Made by a program: the position numbers and the translations under genes. A stretch of DNA of 49,460 nucleotides from an uncultured Saprospiraceae bacterium (lineage in GTDB: Bacteria > Bacteroidota > Bacteroidia > Chitinophagales > Saprospiraceae), in contig CAKZVJ010000011.1 in assembly GCA_937923345.1 (NCBI GenBank), positions 1 through 49,460 on the forward strand, written 5' to 3'. Below the pieces are notes generated by a model. The model was not told the origin of the DNA, did no database searches, and saw only the letters and a list, made by a program, of their open reading frames with translations. Positions within the stretch are counted from its first letter, which is position 1; every line of letters starts with the position of its first letter. Positions 9,288 to 16,838 of this stretch are shown one piece after another.

Positions 9288-9317
9288 CCAAATAGCCATC
9301 ATAAAAACTGACATCTA

Positions 9318-9782
9318 CTACAAGAGGACGATAAGTTTTTTGTCGAATGGGTCTAGCGCTACGCCCTCTACCTTGGCCGTAGCCTCTACTCTATAGACAG
9401 AACTGACACCTTCCAACCATTTGGCTGCTTTGACAATACCACCCATCAAAATGTTTGAATCCTCCAACTCGTCCATGTCGGACTTGCGAGGAGTAAAGGG
9501 CAGCTGGAAACTCAATTGTATTTTCTTGTTGGCCGGGATGTCGATATCTTGAACCAACTCGATGTTACCCAGCTCAAACTCATCCGTAAGTTTTTCGTCT
9601 TTTTTTCCGCGACTATATTTTTCTATAAGCTTGATATGAATGCTTTGGACCGTATGTTCATTCATGGAGGACATAAAAATTTTACCCGTGACTAGGCCGT
9701 CTTTGTACCTGAGCTCTTCAGGTAAAGACAACTCCAGCTTCACTCCTTCTATCCCTAACCAAGATTTCACCTTACCAAACAT
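9318..9782 (-). CDS. Spo0M-like (arrestin-fold) protein
   Basis: The 154-residue product begins GKVKSWLGIEGVKLEL and contains the beta-sandwich pattern of the Spo0M family: GLVTGKIFMSS, VQSIHIKLIEKYSRG, IPANKKIQLSFQLPF, YRVEATAKVEGVALDPFDKK. The family is related to arrestins and was named for sporulation control in Bacillus, but it is widespread in non-sporulating bacteria, where its role is unclear. It is shorter than Bacillus Spo0M (about 250 residues), keeping only the arrestin-like part. It is the last gene of a five-gene minus-strand operon, one base from the gene upstream. Confidence 0.75.
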   Translation of the reverse strand: MFGKVKSWLGIEGVKLELSLPEELRYKDGLVTGKIFMSSMNEHTVQSIHIKLIEKYSRGKKDEKLTDEFELGNIELVQDIDIPANKKIQLSFQLPFTPRKSDMDELEDSNILMGGIVKAAKWLEGVSSVYRVEATAKVEGVALDPFDKKLIVLL

Positions 9783-9783
9783 A

Positions 9784-10293
9784 CTACATAAATCTAGCGA
9801 CCCAGGATTGAGAAATTGGAACTAATCCAGATTCTATTAAGTCTTTTTTATTTTTGACAAGATTATCAAACACCAATACTTCGTCATGCTTTTTGCCGGC
9901 CAATGCTCCAGCAAGATCGTGGAGCTTGGTCGTGTGAGGTGTATCTCCATCAAAGTAGGTGATAAGCATTCTATCAAACAAGTCCATTTTATATTTTAAC
10001 GCCATTTCATTTACAAAAGCTACCGAAGAGTCGATAGAACAGCCGCTAGCACCTGCCATAGACTCATCTACCATTAAGACTAAAATGCGATTTAGCAAAA
10101 CCTTACCTGTCGCTCTTAGCATAGAGCCATGACTGGCCCACTCCTGGCAAAAAGCTAACACTTCTGCATCCAACTGTTCCGTTTCCGTATTACTCAAGAC
10201 TCGGTCTGCATGATAAATCCACACCCGACTATTAGGACTTAATCCCTTCGAAAAACTAAAATCAAACAGTGTATCTACTATTTTATAATCCAT
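9784..10293 (-). CDS. Conserved Bacteroidota protein often misnamed 'ABC transporter ATPase'
   Basis: The 169-residue product has the conserved features of this family: SRVWIYHADRVLSN near residue 22, a central LVMVDESMAGASGCSIDSSV, and LFDRMLITYFDG. It has no Walker A, ABC signature or Walker B motif, so the common database name 'ABC transporter ATPase' (recalled, not checked) is not supported by the sequence. No signal peptide or membrane segment is seen, so it is probably cytoplasmic. Its start overlaps the end of the CCG-domain gene by 11 bp, implying translational coupling. As I recall, it is commonly found beside the Fe-S oxidoreductase genes in this phylum, so it may be an assembly or partner factor; the function is unknown. 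Confidence 0.75.
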   Translation of the reverse strand: MDYKIVDTLFDFSFSKGLSPNSRVWIYHADRVLSNTETEQLDAEVLAFCQEWASHGSMLRATGKVLLNRILVLMVDESMAGASGCSIDSSVAFVNEMALKYKMDLFDRMLITYFDGDTPHTTKLHDLAGALAGKKHDEVLVFDNLVKNKKDLIESGLVPISQSWVARFM

Positions 10294-11077
10294 TGTTATT
10301 CACGATTAATTCAGCCAAATCATATACCATAATCTCGTCTTGCTTATCCGCTGCTTTGATGCCATCTTGCAGCATAGTGATACAAAAAGGGCAATTGGCA
10401 GCTACCACCGATGCACCAGAAGCAATGACTTCGTCTACTCGTTCTGTATTGATACGCTTGTCACCAGGCTCGTCTTCTTTAAACATCTGCGCTCCACCTG
10501 CTCCACAGCAAAGACCGTTTGATCTAGATCGCTTTAATTCTACCAACTGACTATCTAGATTTTCTAGCACCTTTCGGGGTGCCTCATATATGCCGTTGAC
10601 TCTGCCCAAGTAGCATGAATCGTGATAAGTAATTTTCTTTCCTTTAAACTCCCCTCCTTCTTTCATTTTGATCTTGCCATCATTGATAAGCTCTTGGATA
10701 AATTGGGTGTGATGTACCACATCATAGTTGCCGCCTAAATCAGGATATTCATTCTTGATAGTATTGAAACAATGCGGACAAGCGGTTACAATTTTTTTGA
10801 CCTTGTACATGTTCATTATCTCGATGTTTTGCAAAGCAGTCATTTGGAATACAAACTCATTTCCTGCTCTACGCGCTGGATCACCTGTACAGCTCTCCTC
10901 CGTTCCTAGAATAGCAAAATCTACTTCTGCTTCATTGAGGATTTTAGAAAAAGCAATCGTTATTTTTTGAGCACGTGCGTCAAAACTTCCGGCGCATCCC
11001 ACCCAAAAAAGCACTTCCGGCGCCTTGCCTTCTGCTGCTAACTGTTCCATTGTTTTTATCGTCAAAGGTTTTGACAT
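10283..11077 (-). CDS. CCG-domain Fe-S protein (heterodisulfide reductase subunit-like)
   Basis: The 264-residue cytoplasmic protein has two cysteine-rich CCG-type blocks: CPHCFNTIKNEYP (around residue 100) with HDSCYLGR, and the canonical CCGAGGAQMF (about residue 190) with NCPFCITML. These motifs bind a noncubane or 4Fe-4S cluster in HdrB, GlpC and LutA relatives. Together with the membrane 4Fe-4S protein at 13497-12094 it probably forms a two-part quinone- or thiol-linked oxidoreductase; the electron donor is unknown. It is the third gene of the operon, 12 bp after the DUF1028 gene. Confidence 0.85.
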   Translation of the reverse strand: MSKPLTIKTMEQLAAEGKAPEVLFWVGCAGSFDARAQKITIAFSKILNEAEVDFAILGTEESCTGDPARRAGNEFVFQMTALQNIEIMNMYKVKKIVTACPHCFNTIKNEYPDLGGNYDVVHHTQFIQELINDGKIKMKEGGEFKGKKITYHDSCYLGRVNGIYEAPRKVLENLDSQLVELKRSRSNGLCCGAGGAQMFKEDEPGDKRINTERVDEVIASGASVVAANCPFCITMLQDGIKAADKQDEIMVYDLAELIVNNNGL

Positions 11078-11089
11078 GCTATATTTTTT

Positions 11090-12097
11090 TTATCGTTGAA
11101 TGATGAATTTACCAGAGGTGGTTTTGCTTACATCGGCATTAAAAGCGTTGTAATAAATAAGCCCCGTCGGAAATAATTTTATATCGATACGATTTTGCGT
11201 TAATCTAATGTGCTGCAATAAGGCTCCAGTGCTGTCATAAAAGTATACCGTCCCGTTCTCAAAATCAGATTGCAGGTGTTCAAAATCGATGTACACATTG
11301 GCAGGATTGGGTGTTACTTTCAAGGCCGAGTCGGCAGCAATCCTAGTGACATTATTGGTACCTACGCGCTGCGTAAAGATGGTTTGTAAAGAGTCGATAG
11401 GATCTACATTATTGATCGTACTCGGTATGACGATATCCAATCTACCGGCGCCTCCATCGGCAGGCATGACCCGCAAAAATGAAGACCGAGACGAGATACC
11501 ATCTACTAGGCATCTTTGATCTGCGCCTGGGATATTTGCCCCTTGCATAGCGCCCATCAACTTATCCGCAAGCGTTCCATTCGTATTGAGAAACCCTGCT
11601 TCCATACCACTTAGTACTTCTGGGCCGATCAGGATATTTCCTTGTATGGCATAGTTTGGACCAGTGATATGATTGGCATAATCCAATGCAGCAGAGCCCG
11701 TATAGGCGGCAATGTCGATTTCTCCACTGGATCCTATGGTAGCGATACCATACTGTCTAGCACTCACCCCTCCAGAGGTGCAATTATCATTGTCTAACAA
11801 GGCGCCAAGTACTTCATCAGCCCCCCTGTTATTTTGTATTAGATCAATCCCACTTCTCAAATTAGAATTAGGAATGCATATCTGTGCTTGGGCATTCATA
11901 GCCCCTTTTCCAGCCACTATATCGGTGATGATGATGGCCCCACCGCAGCCCCCACAGTCTGCGGAGGTCAAGCAGGTTGCCCCTGCAGTACCTATTTCAC
12001 CTGTCAAGGAATCAATGGCAACAATAGAAAACGTATGCTGCGCATGTAGCCTAATCAAGCAGCCAATAGCGCAAAGTATAAGTATTAATTTTTTCAT
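11090..12097 (-). CDS. Secreted DUF1028 protein with T9SS type A tail
   Basis: The 335-residue product has a signal peptide (MKKLILILCAIGCLIRLHAQ). It is followed by a DUF1028 domain: HTFSIVAIDSLTGEIGTAG at its start, then GKGAMNAQAQICIPN, RQYGIATIGSSGEIDIAAYTG and YAIQGNILIGPEVLSGM. This is an Ntn-hydrolase-like family with no firmly assigned reaction. The last 85 residues are a T9SS sorting tail (LKVTPNPANVYIDFEH onwards), so the domain is exported across the outer membrane. Oddly, its gene sits between the two halves of an Fe-S oxidoreductase and overlaps the upstream gene by 4 bp (ATGA), although its product leaves the cell. Confidence 0.88.
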   Translation of the reverse strand: MKKLILILCAIGCLIRLHAQHTFSIVAIDSLTGEIGTAGATCLTSADCGGCGGAIIITDIVAGKGAMNAQAQICIPNSNLRSGIDLIQNNRGADEVLGALLDNDNCTSGGVSARQYGIATIGSSGEIDIAAYTGSAALDYANHITGPNYAIQGNILIGPEVLSGMEAGFLNTNGTLADKLMGAMQGANIPGADQRCLVDGISSRSSFLRVMPADGGAGRLDIVIPSTINNVDPIDSLQTIFTQRVGTNNVTRIAADSALKVTPNPANVYIDFEHLQSDFENGTVYFYDSTGALLQHIRLTQNRIDIKLFPTGLIYYNAFNADVSKTTSGKFIIQR

Positions 12098-13497
12098 GAT
12101 TCCTTATTGTTATCAATCAATTGGGTCCACTTATCCCTCGCATCAGGGACCGCCCAGACGGCTCCGCTATTTTCAATACTCGTAAACATCGGCAACCACT
12201 CTGTAGGGCCAGCTGACTCCGTCAATATTTCATATCGGCGCAGCTTCAGGATAGGCTCGAGCGGATTGATCATGATCGGACAGGCTTCTACACAAGCGTT
12301 GCAAGTGGTGCATGCATGCAATTCTTCTTTGCTGATATAATCAAAAAGCGATTTGCCATCATCGTAGTTTTCCGCCGTCAAGGTCTTTTGCGCATCGCGT
12401 TTATCTTGCGCGATAAAATCTACCTTTCCTGCATCCAAGTGCTGCCCTACCTCCTCTGCTCGATCTCTGATATCCATCATGATTTTTCTAGGAGACAATT
12501 TTTTGCCAGTCAGATTCGCCGGACAGACAGAGGTACAACGACCACACTCTGTGCAACTATACGCTCCTAGGATATCTTTCCAGCCTAAGTCAAAAACATC
12601 CTTGCTGCCGAAGTCAGGTAGCTCTTCGTCATCGCCGCCATCATCTGCAAATGCTGCATCTGGATCCATCATACTTTTCACTTCATTCATGATAGCAGGC
12701 ATGTTTTGCATCTGCCCTCTAGAGGCCAACTTTGCATAGTATACATTGGGGAAAGCCAACATGATGTGCAGGTGTTTTGATATCGGTAGATAATTCAAAA
12801 AAGCAAGTACTACTAATATGTGTCCCCACCAACCTACTCTTTCTACGATCACCAATGCTCCCTCAGACATACCGCCAAACAGCATAGGTCCTAGGCTACT
12901 GGTAATGGCGAAGTTAAACGATCCTGTCTCTCCTGAGCCCACACCGTTCGCGTGAGTCAAGCCATTATTATATAAAACTTCGTCCGCACCATTCATCATA
13001 AAAACACAGATGACCAAGACTATTTCTAAATAAAGGATAATGTTTCCATCAAGCTTTGGCCAGCCATTCATTTCGCTCTTCTGAAATCGAGGAATCTTGA
13101 GTAAATTTCTTCTTGCCAAAAAAGCAAGTGTAGCTATAAAAGCCAAGAGAGAAAGTATCTCTATCAATGAAATCAAAAAAGTGTAGAAGCCGCCTAGGAA
13201 TGGTCGGAAGAATCTATGTTGATTGAATACCCCATCAATGATGATTTCTATCAACTCTATCTGGGTAAATAAAAAAGCGACGTAGACAAAGCCATGCAGC
13301 AAAGCAGGAATCCATCTCTTGAACATCTTTTTCTGACCGAAGGCGATCAAAAAAACATTCTTCCATCGCTGTCCAGCATCTTCTACATCTGGTTCATCCT
13401 TGCCTAGCAATATATTTCTACGAATCGCCATAAACTTTTTGCCCGCTATGATGCTTGCGATCCCCAAGACGATTAAAAACACAATTGACTGAATCAT
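12094..13497 (-). CDS. Membrane 4Fe-4S oxidoreductase (HdrE/HdrC-like fusion)
   Basis: The 467-residue product has about five or six membrane helices in residues 1-260 (first one IVFLIVLGIASIIAGKKFMA), with the nitrate-reductase-gamma-like arrangement of b-type subunits. Two 4Fe-4S motifs follow in the cytoplasmic C-terminal part: CTECGRCTSVCP (around residue 316) and CTTCNACVEACP (about residue 395). This is the fused membrane plus ferredoxin subunit of heterodisulfide-reductase-like complexes, and it probably passes electrons between the quinone pool and the CCG protein encoded downstream. It is the first gene of the operon and is divergent from the phosphoribosyltransferase gene, 115 bp away. 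Confidence 0.85.
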   Translation of the reverse strand: MIQSIVFLIVLGIASIIAGKKFMAIRRNILLGKDEPDVEDAGQRWKNVFLIAFGQKKMFKRWIPALLHGFVYVAFLFTQIELIEIIIDGVFNQHRFFRPFLGGFYTFLISLIEILSLLAFIATLAFLARRNLLKIPRFQKSEMNGWPKLDGNIILYLEIVLVICVFMMNGADEVLYNNGLTHANGVGSGETGSFNFAITSSLGPMLFGGMSEGALVIVERVGWWGHILVVLAFLNYLPISKHLHIMLAFPNVYYAKLASRGQMQNMPAIMNEVKSMMDPDAAFADDGGDDEELPDFGSKDVFDLGWKDILGAYSCTECGRCTSVCPANLTGKKLSPRKIMMDIRDRAEEVGQHLDAGKVDFIAQDKRDAQKTLTAENYDDGKSLFDYISKEELHACTTCNACVEACPIMINPLEPILKLRRYEILTESAGPTEWLPMFTSIENSGAVWAVPDARDKWTQLIDNNKES

Positions 13498-13612
13498 TCT
13501 TTTCCTTTTATCTCTATACAGATAGTATACGTGAAGGCAATATAATTGATATAGTTAAATTATTGGGGCTATTGTACGGTATATTATGCAATAGATTTAA
13601 TAATTTTACACT

Positions 13613-14110
13613 ATGCAAATACTCCAGCACCAACAAATAGAACAGATTGTAAAGCGCTTAGCCATAGAAATCCTTGAGCAGAATATCGAAGAGAAGGAGA
13701 TTTGCTTAGCGGGAATCAATAACAATGGTATGCATTTCGCACAAATGCTAATAAACGAACTGTTATCAATTTCTAGCATCAAATTTACGCTTACCCGTAT
13801 TATCATTAGTCCAGCGGCACCTTTGAAAAACGAAATCTTGCTGGAGATACCCGCCAAACAACTCGAGAATAAAGTATTAATTATCGTGGACGATGTAGCT
13901 AATACGGGCCGCACGCTGTTCTACGCTTTTCAACCCTTGTTGAATACAATGCTCAAGAAGGTTGAGATTGCGGTCTTGGTCAACCGGATGCATAAGTCCT
14001 TCCCCATTAGCGTGGACTACAAGGGCATTGAGCTGGCTACCACTCTATTGCAAGACATCAAGGTGGTACTTAGTGATAAAAAGAATCAAAACACAGCCAA
14101 GGTGCTATAG
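13613..14110 (+). CDS. Phosphoribosyltransferase family protein (PyrR-like)
   Basis: The 165-residue product carries the PRPP-binding loop VLIIVDDVANTGRTLFYA at about residues 88-105. It also has the beginning of the type I PRTase fold (KEICLAGINNNGMHFAQML). The arrangement and length fit PyrR or uracil/xanthine phosphoribosyltransferase relatives. PyrR in Bacteroidota may keep only the transferase activity (UMP from uracil and PRPP); no attenuator or pyr operon is next to it, so regulation of pyrimidine genes cannot be claimed. It is cytoplasmic and a single-gene unit; family 2 repeat element E lies downstream. Confidence 0.8.
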   Translation: MQILQHQQIEQIVKRLAIEILEQNIEEKEICLAGINNNGMHFAQMLINELLSISSIKFTLTRIIISPAAPLKNEILLEIPAKQLENKVLIIVDDVANTGRTLFYAFQPLLNTMLKKVEIAVLVNRMHKSFPISVDYKGIELATTLLQDIKVVLSDKKNQNTAKVL

Positions 14111-14138
14111 TCTTTTGGGCAGGTTGATATTTATGACA

Positions 14139-14308
14139 AGGGGCTGCCACGGCACTTTGTGCGTGGACGGGCTCTATCGGGATACGCTTCGCTCCTGTCC
14201 CTATATTCCGCTACGCTTCATGAGGGACTGACCTTATCAGGCCACCCTAACGATCCCTCATCTCTACGCGCGCTGCTTGTCAAGCTTCATCCCTGTGGGA
14301 CTACGCGA
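14139..14308 (-). repeat. GC-rich palindromic intergenic element, family 2 copy E
   Basis: Read on the minus strand from 14308, it starts TCGCGTAG and has the hairpin TCCC-ACA-GGGA, then TGAAGC, GACAAGCAG, GCGCG and AGAGA. The same ordered blocks occur in 39781-39970 (+). Further in are GGGACAGGAGCGAAGCG and, at the far end, a hairpin CCACGGCAC/GTGCGTGG near 14147-14165. It fills most of the 252-bp gap between the phosphoribosyltransferase and the membrane-protein gene. No credible coding frame is present, although several short frames cross it. Confidence 0.65.
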
Positions 14309-14362
14309 ACCATATTATGCAACGCAAAAAATGAAGCCTGATGATTGGGCTTTATCACTAAC

Positions 14363-14791
14363 TCAATCCCTATTCTTATTGCTAAGGCTGCTGGCTATTT
14401 TACCACCCAACCACGCCATCGGAATATAAGCAGTAAGGACATCCAAAGCTTTAAACCAAGTAGGTGCTGGTATGATGATATTCACCGCTATACCACCTAT
14501 GAGAAATATGCCACCTACCACCCAGGCCATTGTCATTTTATGCTTGTCACTCGCTATAAGGTACGCTATAAGCGCACCTACTAAGGTACCTAGAGCATGC
14601 GCGAGATAAGGAAAAATGAAGTGTTCCGCTCCTGCCGTAGAAAGTGCTTCACCTAGGGCCTCCAAATCGGAAACATCAACTCCTTCCAATGGATACACCG
14701 AGTAACCTAGCTGCACTAATCCGCCATTGAGCATACTGCCAACAAGCCAGCCAGCAATTACCGCTAAAATATTTTTTACAATTGGATTCAT
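14363..14791 (-). CDS. Small membrane protein with about four helices, unknown function
   Basis: The 142-residue product has four hydrophobic segments: about residues 6-28 (VKNILAVIAGWLVGSMLNGG), 60-82 (YLAHALGTLVGALIAYLIA), 86-107 (TMAWVVGGIFLIGGIAVNII) and 115-133 (LDVLTAYIPMAWLGGKIAS). A polar loop, rich in Glu and Asp, sits between helices 1 and 2 (VDVSDLEALGEAL). It resembles uncharacterised inner-membrane proteins common in Bacteroidota; no transport or enzymatic motif is visible. It is a single gene between a repeat element and a divergent lipoprotein gene. Confidence 0.75.
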   Translation of the reverse strand: MNPIVKNILAVIAGWLVGSMLNGGLVQLGYSVYPLEGVDVSDLEALGEALSTAGAEHFIFPYLAHALGTLVGALIAYLIASDKHKMTMAWVVGGIFLIGGIAVNIIIPAPTWFKALDVLTAYIPMAWLGGKIASSLSNKNRD

Positions 14792-15044
14792 AATAATGTG
14801 TTTTGATTAATGGTTCGGTTATAAACTTCAAATCACTAACAACCAGAATATTTTCCGTAGTGGACGCATTTTTCACTTTCATACATCCCCGAACCATGAT
14901 TAATTGTAATTCGAATTTACCAAACCAAATAGAATTCTCGAAATATTCTGAATTTTAGTTAATTTTAAATTTCTAACAGATATGAATGTGCTGATTTCCA
15001 CACTTTTAGCCAAGCTTTATCCGTCTATACCTAAACATTTATCG

Positions 15045-15575
15045 ATGCAAAACTATATCATACTTTTAATCACCATCTTATCATTCTCTTATTGTTCTTG
15101 CCAGTCGCCAGCTGCTGATGAAGAGGAAGCGATGACACAAAACGAAATACTCATGGAAGATGAACAAGAAGGAAACATCAACATGAATCAAGACGAACAA
15201 GCGGTCATAACTGAGGTACAAGTATCTGGCACAGAAAATAACTATTCATTCAGTGTACGTATCAAAAGTCCGGATACAGGTTGCAAACAATATGCTGATT
15301 GGTGGGAAGTTTTTGACGAAGATGGAAACTTGCTTTATCGCAGAATATTAGCGCACAGCCATGTGGACGAGCAGCCCTTCACAAGATCAGGTGGCCCGAT
15401 TAATATTTCCGAAAATCAATTTGTCTACGTGCGTGCCCACATGAACCCATTAGGCTATGGTTCATTTGGATTTGCGGGTACTGTAAAAGAAGGATTAAAA
15501 AGTGAATTGATCAGTATATCGAAAGCAAAAGGACTGGAAAATGCGGCTCCCTTGCCAAAAGATTGCGCTTTCTAA
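15045..15575 (+). CDS. Lipoprotein with a conserved C-terminal domain of unknown function
   Basis: I place the start at 15045 rather than 14982, because MQNYIILLITILSFSYCSC then forms a proper lipoprotein signal; the first 21 residues of the longer frame precede it for no reason. After an acidic linker (about residues 23-50), the domain from 55 to 176 contains SPDTGCKQYADWWEVFDEDG, LLYRRILAHSHVDEQPFTRSG and FVYVRAHMN. This block I recognise as a conserved bacterial domain without known activity; the repeated His/Asp/Arg residues could suit a metal or ligand site (inference). It stands alone, with a REP-like repeat region downstream. Confidence 0.75.
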   Translation: MQNYIILLITILSFSYCSCQSPAADEEEAMTQNEILMEDEQEGNINMNQDEQAVITEVQVSGTENNYSFSVRIKSPDTGCKQYADWWEVFDEDGNLLYRRILAHSHVDEQPFTRSGGPINISENQFVYVRAHMNPLGYGSFGFAGTVKEGLKSELISISKAKGLENAAPLPKDCAF

Positions 15576-15599
15576 TAGGCGAGCAATTTTGTGAATATC

Positions 15600-15930
15600 A
15601 AAGGATGTTCGGAAATAGCGTAATTCATTGAGGCATAGCTTTCCATATAAAAACATCTCTTAATTATTACGCTGTTTTTAATACTATTGCTTTAAAAAAG
15701 GGGTTATACCTTGATTCAATTTGTCATGATTTTTAAAAGAAAATCACGCCAAATTGGTTCTTGGTATGCTAATACCCTGGGTTGCCAACCTGGGCTATAG
15801 TAGTATCACCCCCCGAAAAAAAAACGGGACAAGCTCTGCCGGGGTTATTCTCTTACTTCTGAACATCCCTAAAAGAAAATTAGGGCAAGCTCTCCGGGGT
15901 TCTTCAATTACTTCTGAACATCCCTATCAA
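15600..15930. repeat. REP-like repeat region downstream of the lipoprotein gene
   Basis: Two direct copies of a 44-46 bp unit lie at 15826-15871 and 15883-15926. Each runs from GGGACAAGCTCT or GGGCAAGCTCT through CCGGGGTT to ACTTCTGAACATCCCTA. An inverted partial copy (AGGATGTTCGGAAATA) lies near 15602. A further hairpin, GGTT-GCC-AACC, is within CCTGGGTTGCCAACCTGGG around 15776-15794. No coding sequence is supported. This looks like a cluster of repetitive extragenic palindromes; no REP transposase gene is in the window. Confidence 0.6.
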
Positions 15931-15938
15931 GTACGGAC

Positions 15939-15968
15939 AAAAAAAAAGTCCACTCATATCAAGTGGAC
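15939..15968 (-). terminator. Terminator of the cold shock gene
   Basis: On the minus strand a 7-bp stem GTCCACT/AGTGGAC (15968-15962/15954-15948) with a 7-nt loop is followed by nine T residues (15947-15939). It lies 28 bp after the stop codon of the cold shock gene. Confidence 0.85.
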
Positions 15969-15995
15969 AGTTTTAAAATAAGTGGTGTAAATGTA

Positions 15996-16193
15996 TTATC
16001 CGATTTGTTGCACATTCACAGCATTTGGACCTTTACGACCCTCTTCAACTTCGTAGCTCACTTTATCGCCTTCACGAATTTCACCACCTGCAAGTCCGTT
16101 AATGTGTACAAACACATCTTTTCCACCGTCGTCTGGTACGATAAAACCAAAACCTTTTGCATTGTTGAAGAATTTTACTGTCCCGTTATTCAT
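15996..16193 (-). CDS. csp: Cold shock protein (CspA family)
   Basis: The 65-residue protein is a single cold-shock domain that binds single-stranded RNA and DNA. RNP1 is KGFGFI and RNP2 is VFVHI; it begins MNNGTVKFFNNAKGFGFI. The start is set at 16193, because the 24 residues before it in the open frame are not part of the fold. A TATATTTG promoter box lies 30 bp upstream, so the leader seems short rather than the long regulatory leader of E. coli cspA. It is a single-gene unit with its own terminator. Confidence 0.95.
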   Translation of the reverse strand: MNNGTVKFFNNAKGFGFIVPDDGGKDVFVHINGLAGGEIREGDKVSYEVEEGRKGPNAVNVQQIG

Positions 16194-16222
16194 CTTGTAA
16201 AAATTTAATTGATATAATATTA

Positions 16223-16230
16223 CAAATATA
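16223..16230 (-). promoter_or_regulatory. Predicted -7 box of the cold shock gene
   Basis: TATATTTG read on the minus strand matches the TAnnTTTG box. A TTG lies about 24 bp further upstream, slightly longer than the usual spacing. It predicts a leader of roughly 20-25 nt. Confidence 0.5.
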
Positions 16231-16335
16231 AGACATAACGGGTACCTTTTTAAACAATTAATCAATTAAAAATACATTAATATTTATTGTATATTTTTTA
16301 ATACTTTTTATAAAGTATTAAAAATCAAATGCTAT

Positions 16336-16824
16336 TTATTTTCGCTTTGGAATCCAAACTGCGGTTACCGTTATCAAAACAGGGTTAATATCTGCTTCAT
16401 CGGTTATTTCTACCTCTATTGGGATTTCTCCTTTATCAGAATTTTGTATATAGTCTATTTGTTTTTGAGTCAAGCTTACCTTCCCCCTAAGTGCACCGCT
16501 TGACCTCTTAACGAAGTCAGCGTTGATATTTTTTACTAATGGAAGTTTATCTGCTGGCAAACTTTTGGCCACGATCAAGATAGCGATTGTTTCTGCCAAG
16601 AGTACCATAGCACAGGCATGCAGTTGACGCAAATGATTTCTCACCTTTGGACGATTGGCTATTGTAGCTACCCATTCTTTATCGTCTGTTTTTTCAAATC
16701 TCAAGCCTGCTGTACGGACAAATGGCACTGCCTTACCGATGGCAAAATTCTTGGCCCAATTTTGCACAAAACTTGGATACTTTTCTATACTGGATAAGAT
16801 ATTATATACTTGACTTCGATTCAT
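16336..16824 (-). CDS. DUF4442 (hotdog-fold, thioesterase-like) protein
   Basis: The 162-residue product matches the DUF4442 family, which has the hotdog fold of acyl-CoA thioesterases. It shows GKAVPFVRTAGLRFEK, the central NRPKVRNHLRQLHACAMVLLAETIA helix region (the usual conserved N-H...H-A-x-A part of the family), and a final strand block VLITVTAVWIPKRK. No signal peptide is present, so it is cytoplasmic. The acyl substrate is unknown. It is flanked upstream by the MITE-like element, whose end lies 15 bp before the start codon, so the promoter of this gene probably lies in or beyond that element. Confidence 0.75.
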   Translation of the reverse strand: MNRSQVYNILSSIEKYPSFVQNWAKNFAIGKAVPFVRTAGLRFEKTDDKEWVATIANRPKVRNHLRQLHACAMVLLAETIAILIVAKSLPADKLPLVKNINADFVKRSSGALRGKVSLTQKQIDYIQNSDKGEIPIEVEITDEADINPVLITVTAVWIPKRK

Positions 16825-16838
16825 TTGATAATATTTGA

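Noticed and set aside
14159-14341. Short overlapping frames in the gap after the phosphoribosyltransferase gene
   Set aside because: They overlap each other and the palindromic repeat E; none has a conserved feature.
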